DNA of 14,009 bases from CAZSAK01 sp964605155 (GCA_964605155.1 CAZSAK010000038.1:1-14009); one strand, 5' to 3'. Counted from the stretch's first letter, positions 1 through 7,560 are shown. The notes: generated by a model from the letters alone, not told the origin. Numbers and translations: made by a program.

Positions 1-32
1 GGTCGGGAGTTCGAATCTCTCCGGGCGCGCCA
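1..32 (+). tRNA. tRNA 3' end, probably tRNA-Arg (partial, cut by window edge)
   Basis: Only the variable loop, T-arm and 3' acceptor strand are inside the window. The T-stem is GGGAG/CTCTC closing the loop TTCGAAT. The acceptor strand CGGGCGC is followed by discriminator G and an encoded CCA ending at 32. An acceptor whose 5' strand would be GCGCCCG, with G as discriminator, matches the tRNA-Arg (CCG) type familiar from enterobacteria. The anticodon lies outside the window, so the amino acid is an inference from the acceptor stem alone. Confidence 0.8.
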
Positions 33-38
33 ATAATT

Positions 39-71
39 AAAAAGGGGACTCCATATTGAGGTCCCTTTTTT
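39..71 (+). terminator. Rho-independent terminator after the tRNA
   Basis: A hairpin starts seven bases after the tRNA CCA. The arms AAAAAGGGGAC (39-49) and GTCCCTTTTTT (61-71) pair over 11 bp with one G-T wobble, around an 11-base loop. The 3' arm runs into a T-rich tract (TTTTTTAATTTTT). The A-tract before the stem and the T-tract after it mean it could work in both directions. Confidence 0.85.
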
Positions 72-91
72 AATTTTTGATGTATTGGTAA

Positions 92-107
92 ATTCGAACT
101 CCCGACC
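92..107 (-). repeat. Inverted copy of the tRNA T-arm (possible tRNA remnant)
   Basis: The 16 bases ATTCGAACTCCCGACC are the exact reverse complement of positions 1-16, the variable loop and T-arm of the partial tRNA. The copy is not a full tRNA: on the minus strand the sequence after the T-loop does not close a T-stem, and only three bases separate the T-loop from a CCA-like triplet. The stretch beyond it (108-165) vaguely resembles the order of parts of a decayed minus-strand tRNA, but no anticodon stem forms. It is either a decayed tRNA fragment or a leftover of recombination at the tRNA. Confidence 0.6.
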
Positions 108-744
108 TATCAATCAGGTGAGTTCGACGACCGAGTGTCAGTGAAGGAGAACAGGGGAGCATTAAGGTTTTTGTGGCGCGACACTGGCCCGAAGGGGCGA
201 GGCACAGTTATGCGACGAATAGGATCTCCGGGCACTTGGAACCGCCTGTGGTGCTCAAAGCAACAACTATACCGGCTTGCTACGGAGCCGGAACGAAAAA
301 AGCAAACACCTGCATCCACACCCCATCATAGTGATTTCCCCTGCACGGTTACACCTATATCCTGTGTTAGATCCGACTCTATACGGGATACAGGTTCATA
401 CCATCTGTTAAACGCAAGTCAGAGAATTCAATAGTACGGAAGTCTCTTGCCGCGTGTGCAAAACACGTCTGACAGTCTCACGTAGGACAACGTACGATCC
501 CTGTTATTCCCTGCCTGGAAATCGCGTAACCTGACGCCTAAACGGATGTTATACATACTAAAGATCCCAGTTTTTTGTTCGATATACTGCCTACAGGTAT
601 CCCATATTTTCGTTTGACAGTGGCAACAGAAGCGAGGCGCAGACGAAAAATATCCCTGGCATGAATCTGCGAGATTGCAGCAAATCATAGGACGGTCGAG
701 GTCAAGATCGGGCAAGTTACTGATATCGGCGGAATTTCAAGGAA
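108..744. other. Long intergenic stretch without a convincing gene
   Basis: About 640 bases between the tRNA remnant and the decahaem cytochrome gene. Short open frames exist on both strands, but none has a Shine-Dalgarno site, recognisable domain or plausible composition. Small structures seen are a hairpin with arms CCGGCT (272-277) and AGCCGG (286-291), and an imperfect inverted repeat near 351-404 (ACCTATATCC with GGATACAGGT). The promoter of the cytochrome operon should lie in the 3' part, but I could not pick a clear -35/-10 pair. Confidence 0.5.
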
Positions 745-1647
745 ATGAATGTAAATAACTGGATGTGCCGACTTGTCCTGCTTATAGGGCCGTTGCTGAT
801 AACCGGTGTCCAGGCGGACCAGTCCGTAGCAGAGTATGTGGGTTCGGATAAATGTCAGGCATGCCACAAGCAGCAAAATCGCGTCTACATCAACAGCAAG
901 CATGGTCGTGTGTTCACATACAACCCTCGTACCCAGATTGAGGCAAGAGGATGTGAATCCTGTCATGGGCCCGGCTCCAATCATGTCAGGGTCGCTGGAG
1001 AACTCGATTATACAGGCCCCCTGTATATCAGAAATTTCAAGCATAAGAACGACATGGATGAAGTCGTAGGTACATGTATGGCATGCCACCAAGGTGGTAT
1101 GCGTATGCACTGGCGCAGCAGTGAACATGCAATGGCAGGTGTCGGCTGTACCGGTTGTCACAAAATTCACAGTACGGAAAAGACAAACACAATGGAGGTC
1201 TGTTTCGGATGTCATAAAACCGAGCGAGCGAAGCTGCAACGTTCAATTCACATGCCGATCCGTGAGGGAAAGATCACCTGCATGGATTGTCACAATCCGC
1301 ATGGCGGTATCGGGCCCAGTCTGCTCAAGACCGCTTCAGTCAATGAAACCTGCTATCAGTGTCACCAGGATAAACGCGGACCCCATATTTTCGAACATCC
1401 TCCGGTGCAGGACAGTTGTGTCAACTGCCATGATCCTCATGGCTCGAACTATGTAAGATTATTAAAAAAGAAACCGCCCTATCTATGTCAACAATGTCAT
1501 GTAGTCCAATTTCACCCAAGTGATCTTTATGAAGGAGCAGACCTGCGTGATGCAGGGGTCAAACAATTGCGAGGCAAGGCTTGTCTTAATTGCCATTCAC
1601 GCATTCATGGATCCAATCATCCATCTGGCGCCAGATTTCAGCGTTAG
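745..1647 (+). CDS. mtrA: Periplasmic decahaem c-type cytochrome, MtrA/DmsE family
   Basis: This 300-residue protein carries electrons through the periplasm into an outer-membrane barrel. A signal peptide of about 24 residues ends near VQA-DQ. Ten CXXCH haem sites follow at residues 37, 70, 111, 135, 153, 179, 203, 225, 248 and 280, the count and size typical of MtrA, PioA/MtoA cores and DmsE. The C-terminal stretch HSRIHGSNHPSG is typical of the DmsE/MtrA family. The start at 745 has AAGGA only one base upstream, which is close. A second in-frame ATG at 763 would still leave a signal peptide but has no better ribosome site. The stop is overlapped by the region where the MtrB-like gene begins, so the two are surely co-transcribed. 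Direction of electron flow (Fe(II) oxidation, metal reduction or DMSO respiration) cannot be read from the sequence. The symbol denotes the family, not proven orthology. Confidence 0.93.
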   Translation: MNVNNWMCRLVLLIGPLLITGVQADQSVAEYVGSDKCQACHKQQNRVYINSKHGRVFTYNPRTQIEARGCESCHGPGSNHVRVAGELDYTGPLYIRNFKHKNDMDEVVGTCMACHQGGMRMHWRSSEHAMAGVGCTGCHKIHSTEKTNTMEVCFGCHKTERAKLQRSIHMPIREGKITCMDCHNPHGGIGPSLLKTASVNETCYQCHQDKRGPHIFEHPPVQDSCVNCHDPHGSNYVRLLKKKPPYLCQQCHVVQFHPSDLYEGADLRDAGVKQLRGKACLNCHSRIHGSNHPSGARFQR

Positions 1648-1655
1648 TGCACTCT

Positions 1656-3929
1656 ATGATGAATGGATGCGTTATAACAAGATCGGCGAGTTTGTATGTG
1701 TTTCGACTGTTATCCTTGGCGATAACATGCTTTACCGGTTTCGAGATTTTGGCTGATGACACGATATATGATGGTAGCGCTGAGGTCGGTATAGGTATCC
1801 TGGATCTCGATAACAAGACTCCTAAATTCGGCGAATATTCAGGCCTAAATGATAGTGACTTTTATCTCATCGGAAACGTAGATCTAACTGCCCACCGCGG
1901 TGTCAAGTATCTTGATTTAAGTGCCATCGATCTTGGCCTGGATTCCAGACGGGTGGATGTCAAGGCTGGTCATACAGGCTCATACACTTTCGGATTCAGC
2001 TACGATCAAATTCCACATTTGATCGCTGTGAACGCCAGGACACCCTTTGACGGCGCCGGCCAAAATGTCTTGACACTTCCAAACGGTTTTACACCAGCAC
2101 AAACCACTTCCACCATGACAGATCTCGGCACCAGTCTAAAGTCCGTTGACTTGAAGACAGAGAGACAGCGTGGAAGGATCAGTTATACAAGGGATTTTAC
2201 GGCAGATTCGCAACTTAAACTGTCGTATTTTCATGAGTTGAAGGAAGGCATCCAGTCACTGGGTGCGGTCGTGGCTGAAAATCCGGGGAGGGCAGATTCA
2301 ACGATCCTTCCCCAACCCGTTGATTATGAAACCGATGAATTTAAGTTGGGCATTTCATTTACGGATGATGATGCACAATTGGAGATCAGCTACTTTCTCT
2401 CATTATTCAGCAACGCTAACAAGTCCATTACCTGGGATGTGCCATTTATTAAATCTACTCCAACCGGTCTTGACTATCCAACGACTGCGCGCATCGGTTT
2501 GCCGCCTGACAATCGATATCAGCGTATCAGAATCGATGGCGGCGTCAATCTGGCAGCGACCTCGCGTTTCTCTGCGGTAGTTGAGATCGGAGAAATGTCC
2601 CAGGATGAGGTATTACTTCCATATTCTACCGATGATATCAGTGGTACTTCCACAATTACAGAAGACGAAGTTCCATTGCCGAGATCAACAGCGCAGACCA
2701 AGGTGAATGTGACGAACATAGTTGCAAATCTTACCTCGAGGCCCATACCGAAACTCGGTCTAAGAGCACGTTACCGTTTTTATCAGACAGACAATCAAAT
2801 GCCGTATACTTTGTTTGAGCGGGTCACCGATGATACAGTACCGCAGTCTCTGGCGGGTGATTCCTATAGTCGCCCTTATGATGTCAGGCGATCATCATGG
2901 GACTTAGACGGCAACTATCGGCTTGACATGGGATCTACGGTAACAGCCGGTTATAAATATGAGATGAATAATTATAGTTATCGGGAAGTTAATGACACAG
3001 TAGAGAATACCGTGAATCTTGGTATCAGGCAGCGCATCACGGATTCTGTATCAGGGAAGATCAATTACAGGCAATCAGACCGTAAAGCCGATAATTATGA
3101 TGCGTTCCAATCATACAAGACATTATTTACAGGGTTGACTTGTCCAGCATTTAGTACGGTCGATCCTGATCCCGATACGGGGGGTGTAACGGTTGTCGAT
3201 ACATGTTTTGATAATCATCCTGATGTCAGAAAATTCTATATAGCCAGTCGCGAGCGCAAACAGATGGACCTGGTTTTAATGGCGAATCCGCTAGATACCC
3301 TGAATCTGGGTCTTACGGTCTCAGAGAGGGACAATGATTATGATGATACGGTCAGATTTGACGATACGTATTTTGGTCTGTTAACGGATAACAGTACCTC
3401 GATCACGCTGGATGTGGACTATGATCCTGATACGTCATGGCTGTTTTATGCATTTTATACCCATGAAAGACTGAAATCGATACAAGCCAGCCGGGCATTT
3501 ACGAATAATGTATCAACAGCACTCGATTCATCCTTGAACTGGCAGGCAAAGTTTGACACGAGGGTTGACACGTTAGGGGTCAATACAGAATTCAACCTGA
3601 TATATGACATCCTGGTTTTAAGATTTGGCTATACCCTGGTGGAAGAGACGAGTAACATTAACTTCACAACCGGGAGCGGGCTTACGTCAGAAGATATGCC
3701 CGAAGATGTGACCAGAAGACATACCTTGGAGATGGAAGGTGTATATAGCGTAAGTCGAAACCTTGATATAAACATGGGTTTCGAATATGAGACATTCAAA
3801 GTTAAGGATTGGCAGCGGGACAGTGTAGAAGCTGCAGGAGTTTCGATTGATGACGTCCTGCCACTTGCGGGCCCATTGCCGGCTTACCATGCACTGTTGG
3901 GGTATGTATCTTTAAGTTATACCTGGTAG
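1656..3929 (+). CDS. mtrB: MtrB/PioB-family outer-membrane beta-barrel, partner of the decahaem cytochrome
   Basis: The product is about 757 residues and is predicted to be the pore that sheathes the decahaem cytochrome across the outer membrane. The chosen start (tandem ATG at 1656/1659) gives a signal peptide with core YVFRLLSLAITCF, ending near ILA-DDT. The frame is open back to an ATG at 1590 inside mtrA, but that start would bury the signal peptide. No good Shine-Dalgarno is visible, so translation is probably coupled to mtrA, whose stop lies 8 bases upstream. After the signal, the region with GLDSRRVDVKAG, a tyrosine-rich strand and NVLTLPNG parallels the N-terminal part of Shewanella MtrB as I remember it. 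Alternating strands with acidic turns (DPDTS, DDT) fill the rest, and the protein ends in SLSYTW, a terminal aromatic typical of barrels assembled by Bam. The CXXC motif near the mature N-terminus of Shewanella MtrB is absent. It ends 18 bases from a converging gene. Confidence 0.92.
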   Translation: MMNGCVITRSASLYVFRLLSLAITCFTGFEILADDTIYDGSAEVGIGILDLDNKTPKFGEYSGLNDSDFYLIGNVDLTAHRGVKYLDLSAIDLGLDSRRVDVKAGHTGSYTFGFSYDQIPHLIAVNARTPFDGAGQNVLTLPNGFTPAQTTSTMTDLGTSLKSVDLKTERQRGRISYTRDFTADSQLKLSYFHELKEGIQSLGAVVAENPGRADSTILPQPVDYETDEFKLGISFTDDDAQLEISYFLSLFSNANKSITWDVPFIKSTPTGLDYPTTARIGLPPDNRYQRIRIDGGVNLAATSRFSAVVEIGEMSQDEVLLPYSTDDISGTSTITEDEVPLPRSTAQTKVNVTNIVANLTSRPIPKLGLRARYRFYQTDNQMPYTLFERVTDDTVPQSLAGDSYSRPYDVRRSSWDLDGNYRLDMGSTVTAGYKYEMNNYSYREVNDTVENTVNLGIRQRITDSVSGKINYRQSDRKADNYDAFQSYKTLFTGLTCPAFSTVDPDPDTGGVTVVDTCFDNHPDVRKFYIASRERKQMDLVLMANPLDTLNLGLTVSERDNDYDDTVRFDDTYFGLLTDNSTSITLDVDYDPDTSWLFYAFYTHERLKSIQASRAFTNNVSTALDSSLNWQAKFDTRVDTLGVNTEFNLIYDILVLRFGYTLVEETSNINFTTGSGLTSEDMPEDVTRRHTLEMEGVYSVSRNLDINMGFEYETFKVKDWQRDSVEAAGVSIDDVLPLAGPLPAYHALLGYVSLSYTW

Positions 3930-3947
3930 ATCACGCAACCACAGGCA

Positions 3948-5495
3948 TTACATTAGGTGAGCGCCCGTTTTCGCATGGGTATGATGGTGTCTCCTGATGC
4001 GATTGCGACCCTCCTGCTTTGCAAGATACATAGCATTATCTGCCGCGGCTATCAGCTTAACATCCGTGTCGGCATCATCAGGGAAACTCGATACACCTAT
4101 ACTTACCGTCAGGTGTAGAAGGTCAATGGATGGATTTAAGATGGCCTGTTTTTCGACTGCCATCCGGATCCTTTCCGCCAGCTTTTCAGCCTCTTGTCCA
4201 GTGGTATGAGGCAGTATTACGGCAATTTCTTCACCGCCATATCGTGCAGTAATGTCGTTCTGGCGCGTATGCTTCTTGATAATCTTGCTGACCAGTTGTA
4301 AGGCTTCATCGCCGGTTTGATGGCCATAGGTGTCATTGACTGATTTGAAGTTGTCGATATCTATTATCAATAAAGCCAGCGTGGATTGCTTCTGGTGAGC
4401 CGATATTTCATCTCGCAGGTCGTCATCGAATTTCCTTCGGTTCAATAATGCGGTAAGTCCATCAATATTCGCAAGATTTTCAAGCTTTTTCTGATTCTCC
4501 TCTAACTTGCGGGCCATGACGTTAAATCCGTTGAAGAGGATTTCAAATTCATCGTCATCATCAGAGTGTATTTTCTCTATCGAATCTTTATCGGTCGCTC
4601 TGCGACCCAGTGATACGCGTGTATCCAGATCACCCTTTGTTATATTTCTTATCGCCTGGTGGAGTAATTTGAGTTTTTTGAGAAAGATTACCTTAATAGT
4701 GATATAGAGCAGGACAAGTATGATAATGCTGGCAGTAATTTTTATTCCCAGGTTCTTGAATGATTCAGACATGACCTCATTGTTAATGCCAGCAAGTGAA
4801 AAATTGATATCAACCGCCCCCAGCACTTCCCCTTCTTTTGCATTGAAATGGCAGCCCGATGCTTCTGCGCAACCGACCTTGCGGACTTTGTATGGCGACA
4901 CAAAGCGCATATCATCTTCATTGATGATAAATATCGGATTGCCTGTTTTTAACACCTTTTTTTCAATCTCGTCCCGTGCAGCCTCGCGGGGGTCGATAGT
5001 CATTGGTTTCGAGAATTCCTTAATTCTCTTTTTTGCACTGTTGATATCGAAATTGATATTGGCAATCTCATTCTTGATATCATCTATTTCATCAGGACTC
5101 CGGGTTTCATCCAGGCGTTGTTGCAGTTCAACAAGTTCTTCCTGATATATACGGATACTTTCTTCCTCTCGCGGAATGTCTCTCTCGATCCTTACCCTAT
5201 GAAATATTTCATTGACTTTTGGGCTGCGAATTACCCTGACCGAATTGATTTCGGATAATTCATTTGACAGGTCATGGAAAAAAGCAAACCGGGCATCCAT
5301 CTTGCCTTCGCGCATTAGGGTATTCATGGCAATACGGATATTTTCACCGCTTGAAACACCCCAGCGTTTTATCTCATGTATCGCCAGATCCCTTGTCTGT
5401 TTCATCTCGTACCAGACGCCGGCTATCAGGAAAATCACCCATATACTGCCGATGGCGACGATGGTCTTGGTGCTGGTTTTCTTTAGTCGAATCAT
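3948..5495 (-). CDS. Membrane-bound diguanylate cyclase with periplasmic haem-like sensor, HAMP and GGDEF domains
   Basis: The 515-residue protein should make cyclic di-GMP from GTP. Order: transmembrane helix 11-28; periplasmic region about 30-250 with a charged coiled-coil stretch (about 102-162) and a sensor part containing C209-x5-C215-H216 followed by EGEVLGAVDINFSL; second transmembrane helix 251-272; HAMP 273-332; GGDEF domain about 340-500. The cyclase has DGLT (345-348), the active-site signature GGEEI (420-424), and an RxxD product-inhibition site RQND (411-414), so it looks active and feedback-controlled. The Cys-x5-Cys-His followed by a GAVDI-type strand resembles periplasmic sensor domains of kinases and cyclases that bind c-type haem, but the spacing differs from CXXCH, so haem binding is an inference. 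The tail is histidine-rich (HHHTHAK). No clear Shine-Dalgarno precedes the start. The gene sits 57 bases downstream of the tetrahaem cytochrome on the same strand, probably in one operon. Confidence 0.93.
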   Translation of the reverse strand: MIRLKKTSTKTIVAIGSIWVIFLIAGVWYEMKQTRDLAIHEIKRWGVSSGENIRIAMNTLMREGKMDARFAFFHDLSNELSEINSVRVIRSPKVNEIFHRVRIERDIPREEESIRIYQEELVELQQRLDETRSPDEIDDIKNEIANINFDINSAKKRIKEFSKPMTIDPREAARDEIEKKVLKTGNPIFIINEDDMRFVSPYKVRKVGCAEASGCHFNAKEGEVLGAVDINFSLAGINNEVMSESFKNLGIKITASIIILVLLYITIKVIFLKKLKLLHQAIRNITKGDLDTRVSLGRRATDKDSIEKIHSDDDDEFEILFNGFNVMARKLEENQKKLENLANIDGLTALLNRRKFDDDLRDEISAHQKQSTLALLIIDIDNFKSVNDTYGHQTGDEALQLVSKIIKKHTRQNDITARYGGEEIAVILPHTTGQEAEKLAERIRMAVEKQAILNPSIDLLHLTVSIGVSSFPDDADTDVKLIAAADNAMYLAKQEGRNRIRRHHHTHAKTGAHLM

Positions 5496-5552
5496 GATGT
5501 GTAGTTTCTGGCCATTCCATTTCTATAAAGATAAACCTACGAGTAATTCTTG

Positions 5553-6182
5553 TTATTCCAGGTGCTCTGTGATTTGAACGTTAGGAGTACCATGTCCTTT
5601 ACTCTTGTAATATTTGTGAAATGATCGGGTATTTTTTAGTCGTTCTTCCAGATTGAATTCGTATTCCTTGTCGATGCGCGGGTTCATAGGGGCATCCTTG
5701 TTTTTATGGCACCGATTACACACTTCAGGATCTGTTGAACCATATACCTGTCCGGCGGTCATCACTTCGTCTCGTGAAAATGATAGAGGCTTTGATTTGT
5801 GAATTTTGCGATAATCGCTGCCCGGTCCATGACACATCTCGCAGCCGATACCGATCCTTGTAGGTGTATCATCGATATTGATAAACCCCCCCGATTCCCG
5901 GTAACCAGTGGTATGACATTTCAGGCACTTGTTGCTGGTGGTGTAATCCTTGTCAGGATCGAGTTGGGCGCGTTTTTTTGCGACTTTTCTGTTGCCAGGT
6001 CTAAGGAGTTCAAAGGCCTTGGCGTGTTTGCTTCTTCGCCAGTCGGCAAATTCGTCGCGATGGCACATCTGACATCCTTCATACCCGACGAAAACCGGAT
6101 CATCCCTCTCCGTTTCCGGCATTGTCCTGGCGGAAAACGAGAATATAAGGACGATAAATATCATCTGAGCACGCTTTGGCAT
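5553..6182 (-). CDS. Tetrahaem c-type cytochrome, cytochrome c554-like family
   Basis: A 209-residue exported protein with four CXXCH sites (residues 37, 86, 114 and 155). Motifs such as CLKCHTTGY followed by a glycine-rich turn, and GCEMCHGPGSDY, are typical of the cytochrome c554/multihaem family. The N-terminus (basic MPKRAQ, then MIFIVLIFSFSA) is a signal peptide, so the protein acts in the periplasm. The start at 6182 is preceded by AAGGGA at good spacing. An upstream in-frame ATG at 6239 would put 19 extra residues before the signal peptide and is rejected. It is the first gene of a likely two-gene operon with the diguanylate cyclase and points toward the mtrA-mtrB pair. It may shuttle electrons to or from that conduit or serve as the redox input of the cyclase; both roles are inferred from position. 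Hydroxylamine-linked function as in nitrifiers is not supported by any neighbour. Confidence 0.9.
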   Translation of the reverse strand: MPKRAQMIFIVLIFSFSARTMPETERDDPVFVGYEGCQMCHRDEFADWRRSKHAKAFELLRPGNRKVAKKRAQLDPDKDYTTSNKCLKCHTTGYRESGGFINIDDTPTRIGIGCEMCHGPGSDYRKIHKSKPLSFSRDEVMTAGQVYGSTDPEVCNRCHKNKDAPMNPRIDKEYEFNLEERLKNTRSFHKYYKSKGHGTPNVQITEHLE

Positions 6183-6290
6183 AGATTTCCCTTCGATCTC
6201 AATTGATCCTGGCTTAGATAACGTGTTGTCTGCAAACAAGATACCAACTGATACATAATCTTTATCGACCCATTTAGGTAATAATCAAGA

Positions 6291-6313
6291 TTCCAATTAC
6301 CCCGATATTGGAA
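6291..6313. promoter_or_regulatory. Perfect 7-bp inverted repeat, candidate operator upstream of the tetrahaem cytochrome
   Basis: TTCCAAT (6291-6297) and ATTGGAA (6307-6313) are exact reverse complements around a 9-base spacer. The centre lies about 120 bases upstream of the cytochrome start at 6182. On the minus strand a weak promoter-like pair (TTGATT, then a GATAAA-type -10) follows it. The dyad with a spacer of this size could bind a dimeric regulator. I do not recognise the motif as belonging to a known family. Confidence 0.35.
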
Positions 6314-6410
6314 AATGTAAAGAAAATAATAAACTTATAAATAATGTGGGATTAAGGCGATGGGTACATTGCCGTTGTTTATCACGGAATGAATTTCGAT
6401 AGTTTTAATA

Positions 6411-6428
6411 TGGCCGGAATGGCCGGAA
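6411..6428. repeat. Short tandem repeat TGGCCGGAA x2
   Basis: Two exact 9-base units TGGCCGGAA follow each other, then a degenerate continuation (TGATGGAA) and TGGCCA. The outer TGGCC and GGCCA parts are inverted to one another, so the stretch 6411-6442 can fold. It lies between genes with no reading frame through it. Confidence 0.7.
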
Positions 6429-6653
6429 TGATGGAATGGCCAGTATCTGGAAGGTGTGACGTTTTAATTACTGGCGGTCACGTTGCAAACAATACAGTTT
6501 GGGCGCGGTGCACGTGCCCCATACAAGCGCTGTCTTAAATAAATGCTATTACGCAGCAGGCTTACAACCGCGCAACATCATTCCTTTTCTATAATACTTG
6601 GAAACCTAGACAGCGACTTGGTTACATGGTTAGACCTTGATCGCCATGGTTGA

Positions 6654-7238
6654 TTATGTCGACAGGTTTTGTACCGCAAAATCCCAGTTGACCAGATTCC
6701 AGAATGCCTCGATGTATTTGGGACGCGCGTTGCGGTAGTCGATGTAGTAGGCATGCTCCCAGACGTCGCAGGTGAGTAATGGTTGTTTGCCGTCGGTTAA
6801 TGGATTGCCCGCGTTACCGGTATTGATAATCTCCAGTTTACCATCCGGATTTTTGACTAACCAGGTCCAGCCGGAGCCGAAGTTTGTCGCAGCTGATTCG
6901 GAAAACTGGTTTTTAAATGTACTGTAATCGCCAAACGCTCCTTCAATCGCCTTACCCAGTTCACCTGACGGATTCCCACCACCATCAGGGCTCATGCAAT
7001 TCCAGTAAAAGGTGTGGTTCCATATTTGTGCGCCATTGTTGAAAATACCGCCCTTGGCCTTCTTGATGATTTCCTCAAGCGACGAATTCTCGAATTCAGT
7101 GCCAGGAACAAGGCCATTCAACTTGTCCACATAAGTGGCGTGATGTTTGCCGTAGTGATATTCAAGCGTTTCAGCCGAGATATGTGGTTCAAGGGCATTC
7201 TTGGCATAGGGTAACTCGGGGAGTTTATGTTGTGACAT
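6654..7238 (-). CDS. sodB: Iron superoxide dismutase (SodB)
   Basis: This 194-residue cytoplasmic enzyme converts superoxide to oxygen and hydrogen peroxide. It follows the Fe-SOD family closely from end to end: LPYAKNALEPHISAETLEYH at the N-terminus, then AQIWNHTFYWNCM, then CDVWEHAYYIDY. Metal ligands read as His28, His75, Asp158 and His162. Gln71 in GAQIWNH is the active-site glutamine position of iron enzymes (Mn enzymes usually place it in the later domain). Length and ends are normal. The start at 7238 has AAAGGAA at good spacing. It stands alone between divergent or distant neighbours, so it is probably monocistronic. I see no Fur or IscR site that I would defend. Its place next to haem-rich electron-transfer genes fits protection where reduced carriers meet oxygen, but this is inference. 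Confidence 0.97.
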   Translation of the reverse strand: MSQHKLPELPYAKNALEPHISAETLEYHYGKHHATYVDKLNGLVPGTEFENSSLEEIIKKAKGGIFNNGAQIWNHTFYWNCMSPDGGGNPSGELGKAIEGAFGDYSTFKNQFSESAATNFGSGWTWLVKNPDGKLEIINTGNAGNPLTDGKQPLLTCDVWEHAYYIDYRNARPKYIEAFWNLVNWDFAVQNLST

Positions 7239-7560
7239 GGTTGCGTTCCTTTCTGTTCTAGGTAAGTTGTGTTTTAGTGCTCGTGAGTCAACAATCTAAA
7301 TGCCGCTAATGTGCATCTCGCTTAGAGATAATTTTATAGTCATATAACCGGAAACCCAGGTCATTGACAGATCTCAATATCAACCAATATATACCTGTAT
7401 ATTACTACGTGGCATTTTTAAACGACAGATCCGCTGATTATCGGTACCACCTCGTGTACGTCACAGGCCTGTCACAATGGTTGTTTATTTCGGTGCTATA
7501 TTCTAACGGATTTTGTCTTGTAAAAATACACGCTAAAATATGACGTTTATACAATCAACC

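Larger units (their letters stand above)
6183..6653. other. Intergenic region between sodB and the tetrahaem cytochrome
   Basis: About 470 bases, AT-rich near the cytochrome gene, with no convincing open frame. It holds the cytochrome operon's promoter region and the 3' flank of sodB. Two structured elements, an inverted repeat (6291-6313) and a 9-base tandem repeat (6411-6428), are listed separately. I saw no clear terminator hairpin with T-run after sodB. Confidence 0.5.

Noticed and set aside
135..434. Open frames on both strands in the first intergenic region (135-434 plus, 110-319 minus, 428-715 minus)
   Set aside because: No ribosome site, no recognisable domain, unnatural composition, and mutual overlap on opposite strands.
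685..1239. 184-residue minus-strand frame opposite the decahaem cytochrome
   Set aside because: It is the antisense shadow of a gene with ten haem sites; its cysteine- and threonine-rich sequence only reflects the opposite codons.
1590..1655. Longer MtrB start at 1590
   Set aside because: It lies inside mtrA and would place 22 polar residues ahead of the signal peptide; 1656 gives a normal signal peptide.
6183..6239. Longer start at 6239 for the tetrahaem cytochrome
   Set aside because: It adds 19 residues before the signal peptide, and the AAGGGA site fits the start at 6182.
7366..7386. Second FNR-like site (ATCTCAATATCAAC)
   Set aside because: Only the ATCAA half matches; the other half is too far from TTGAT.
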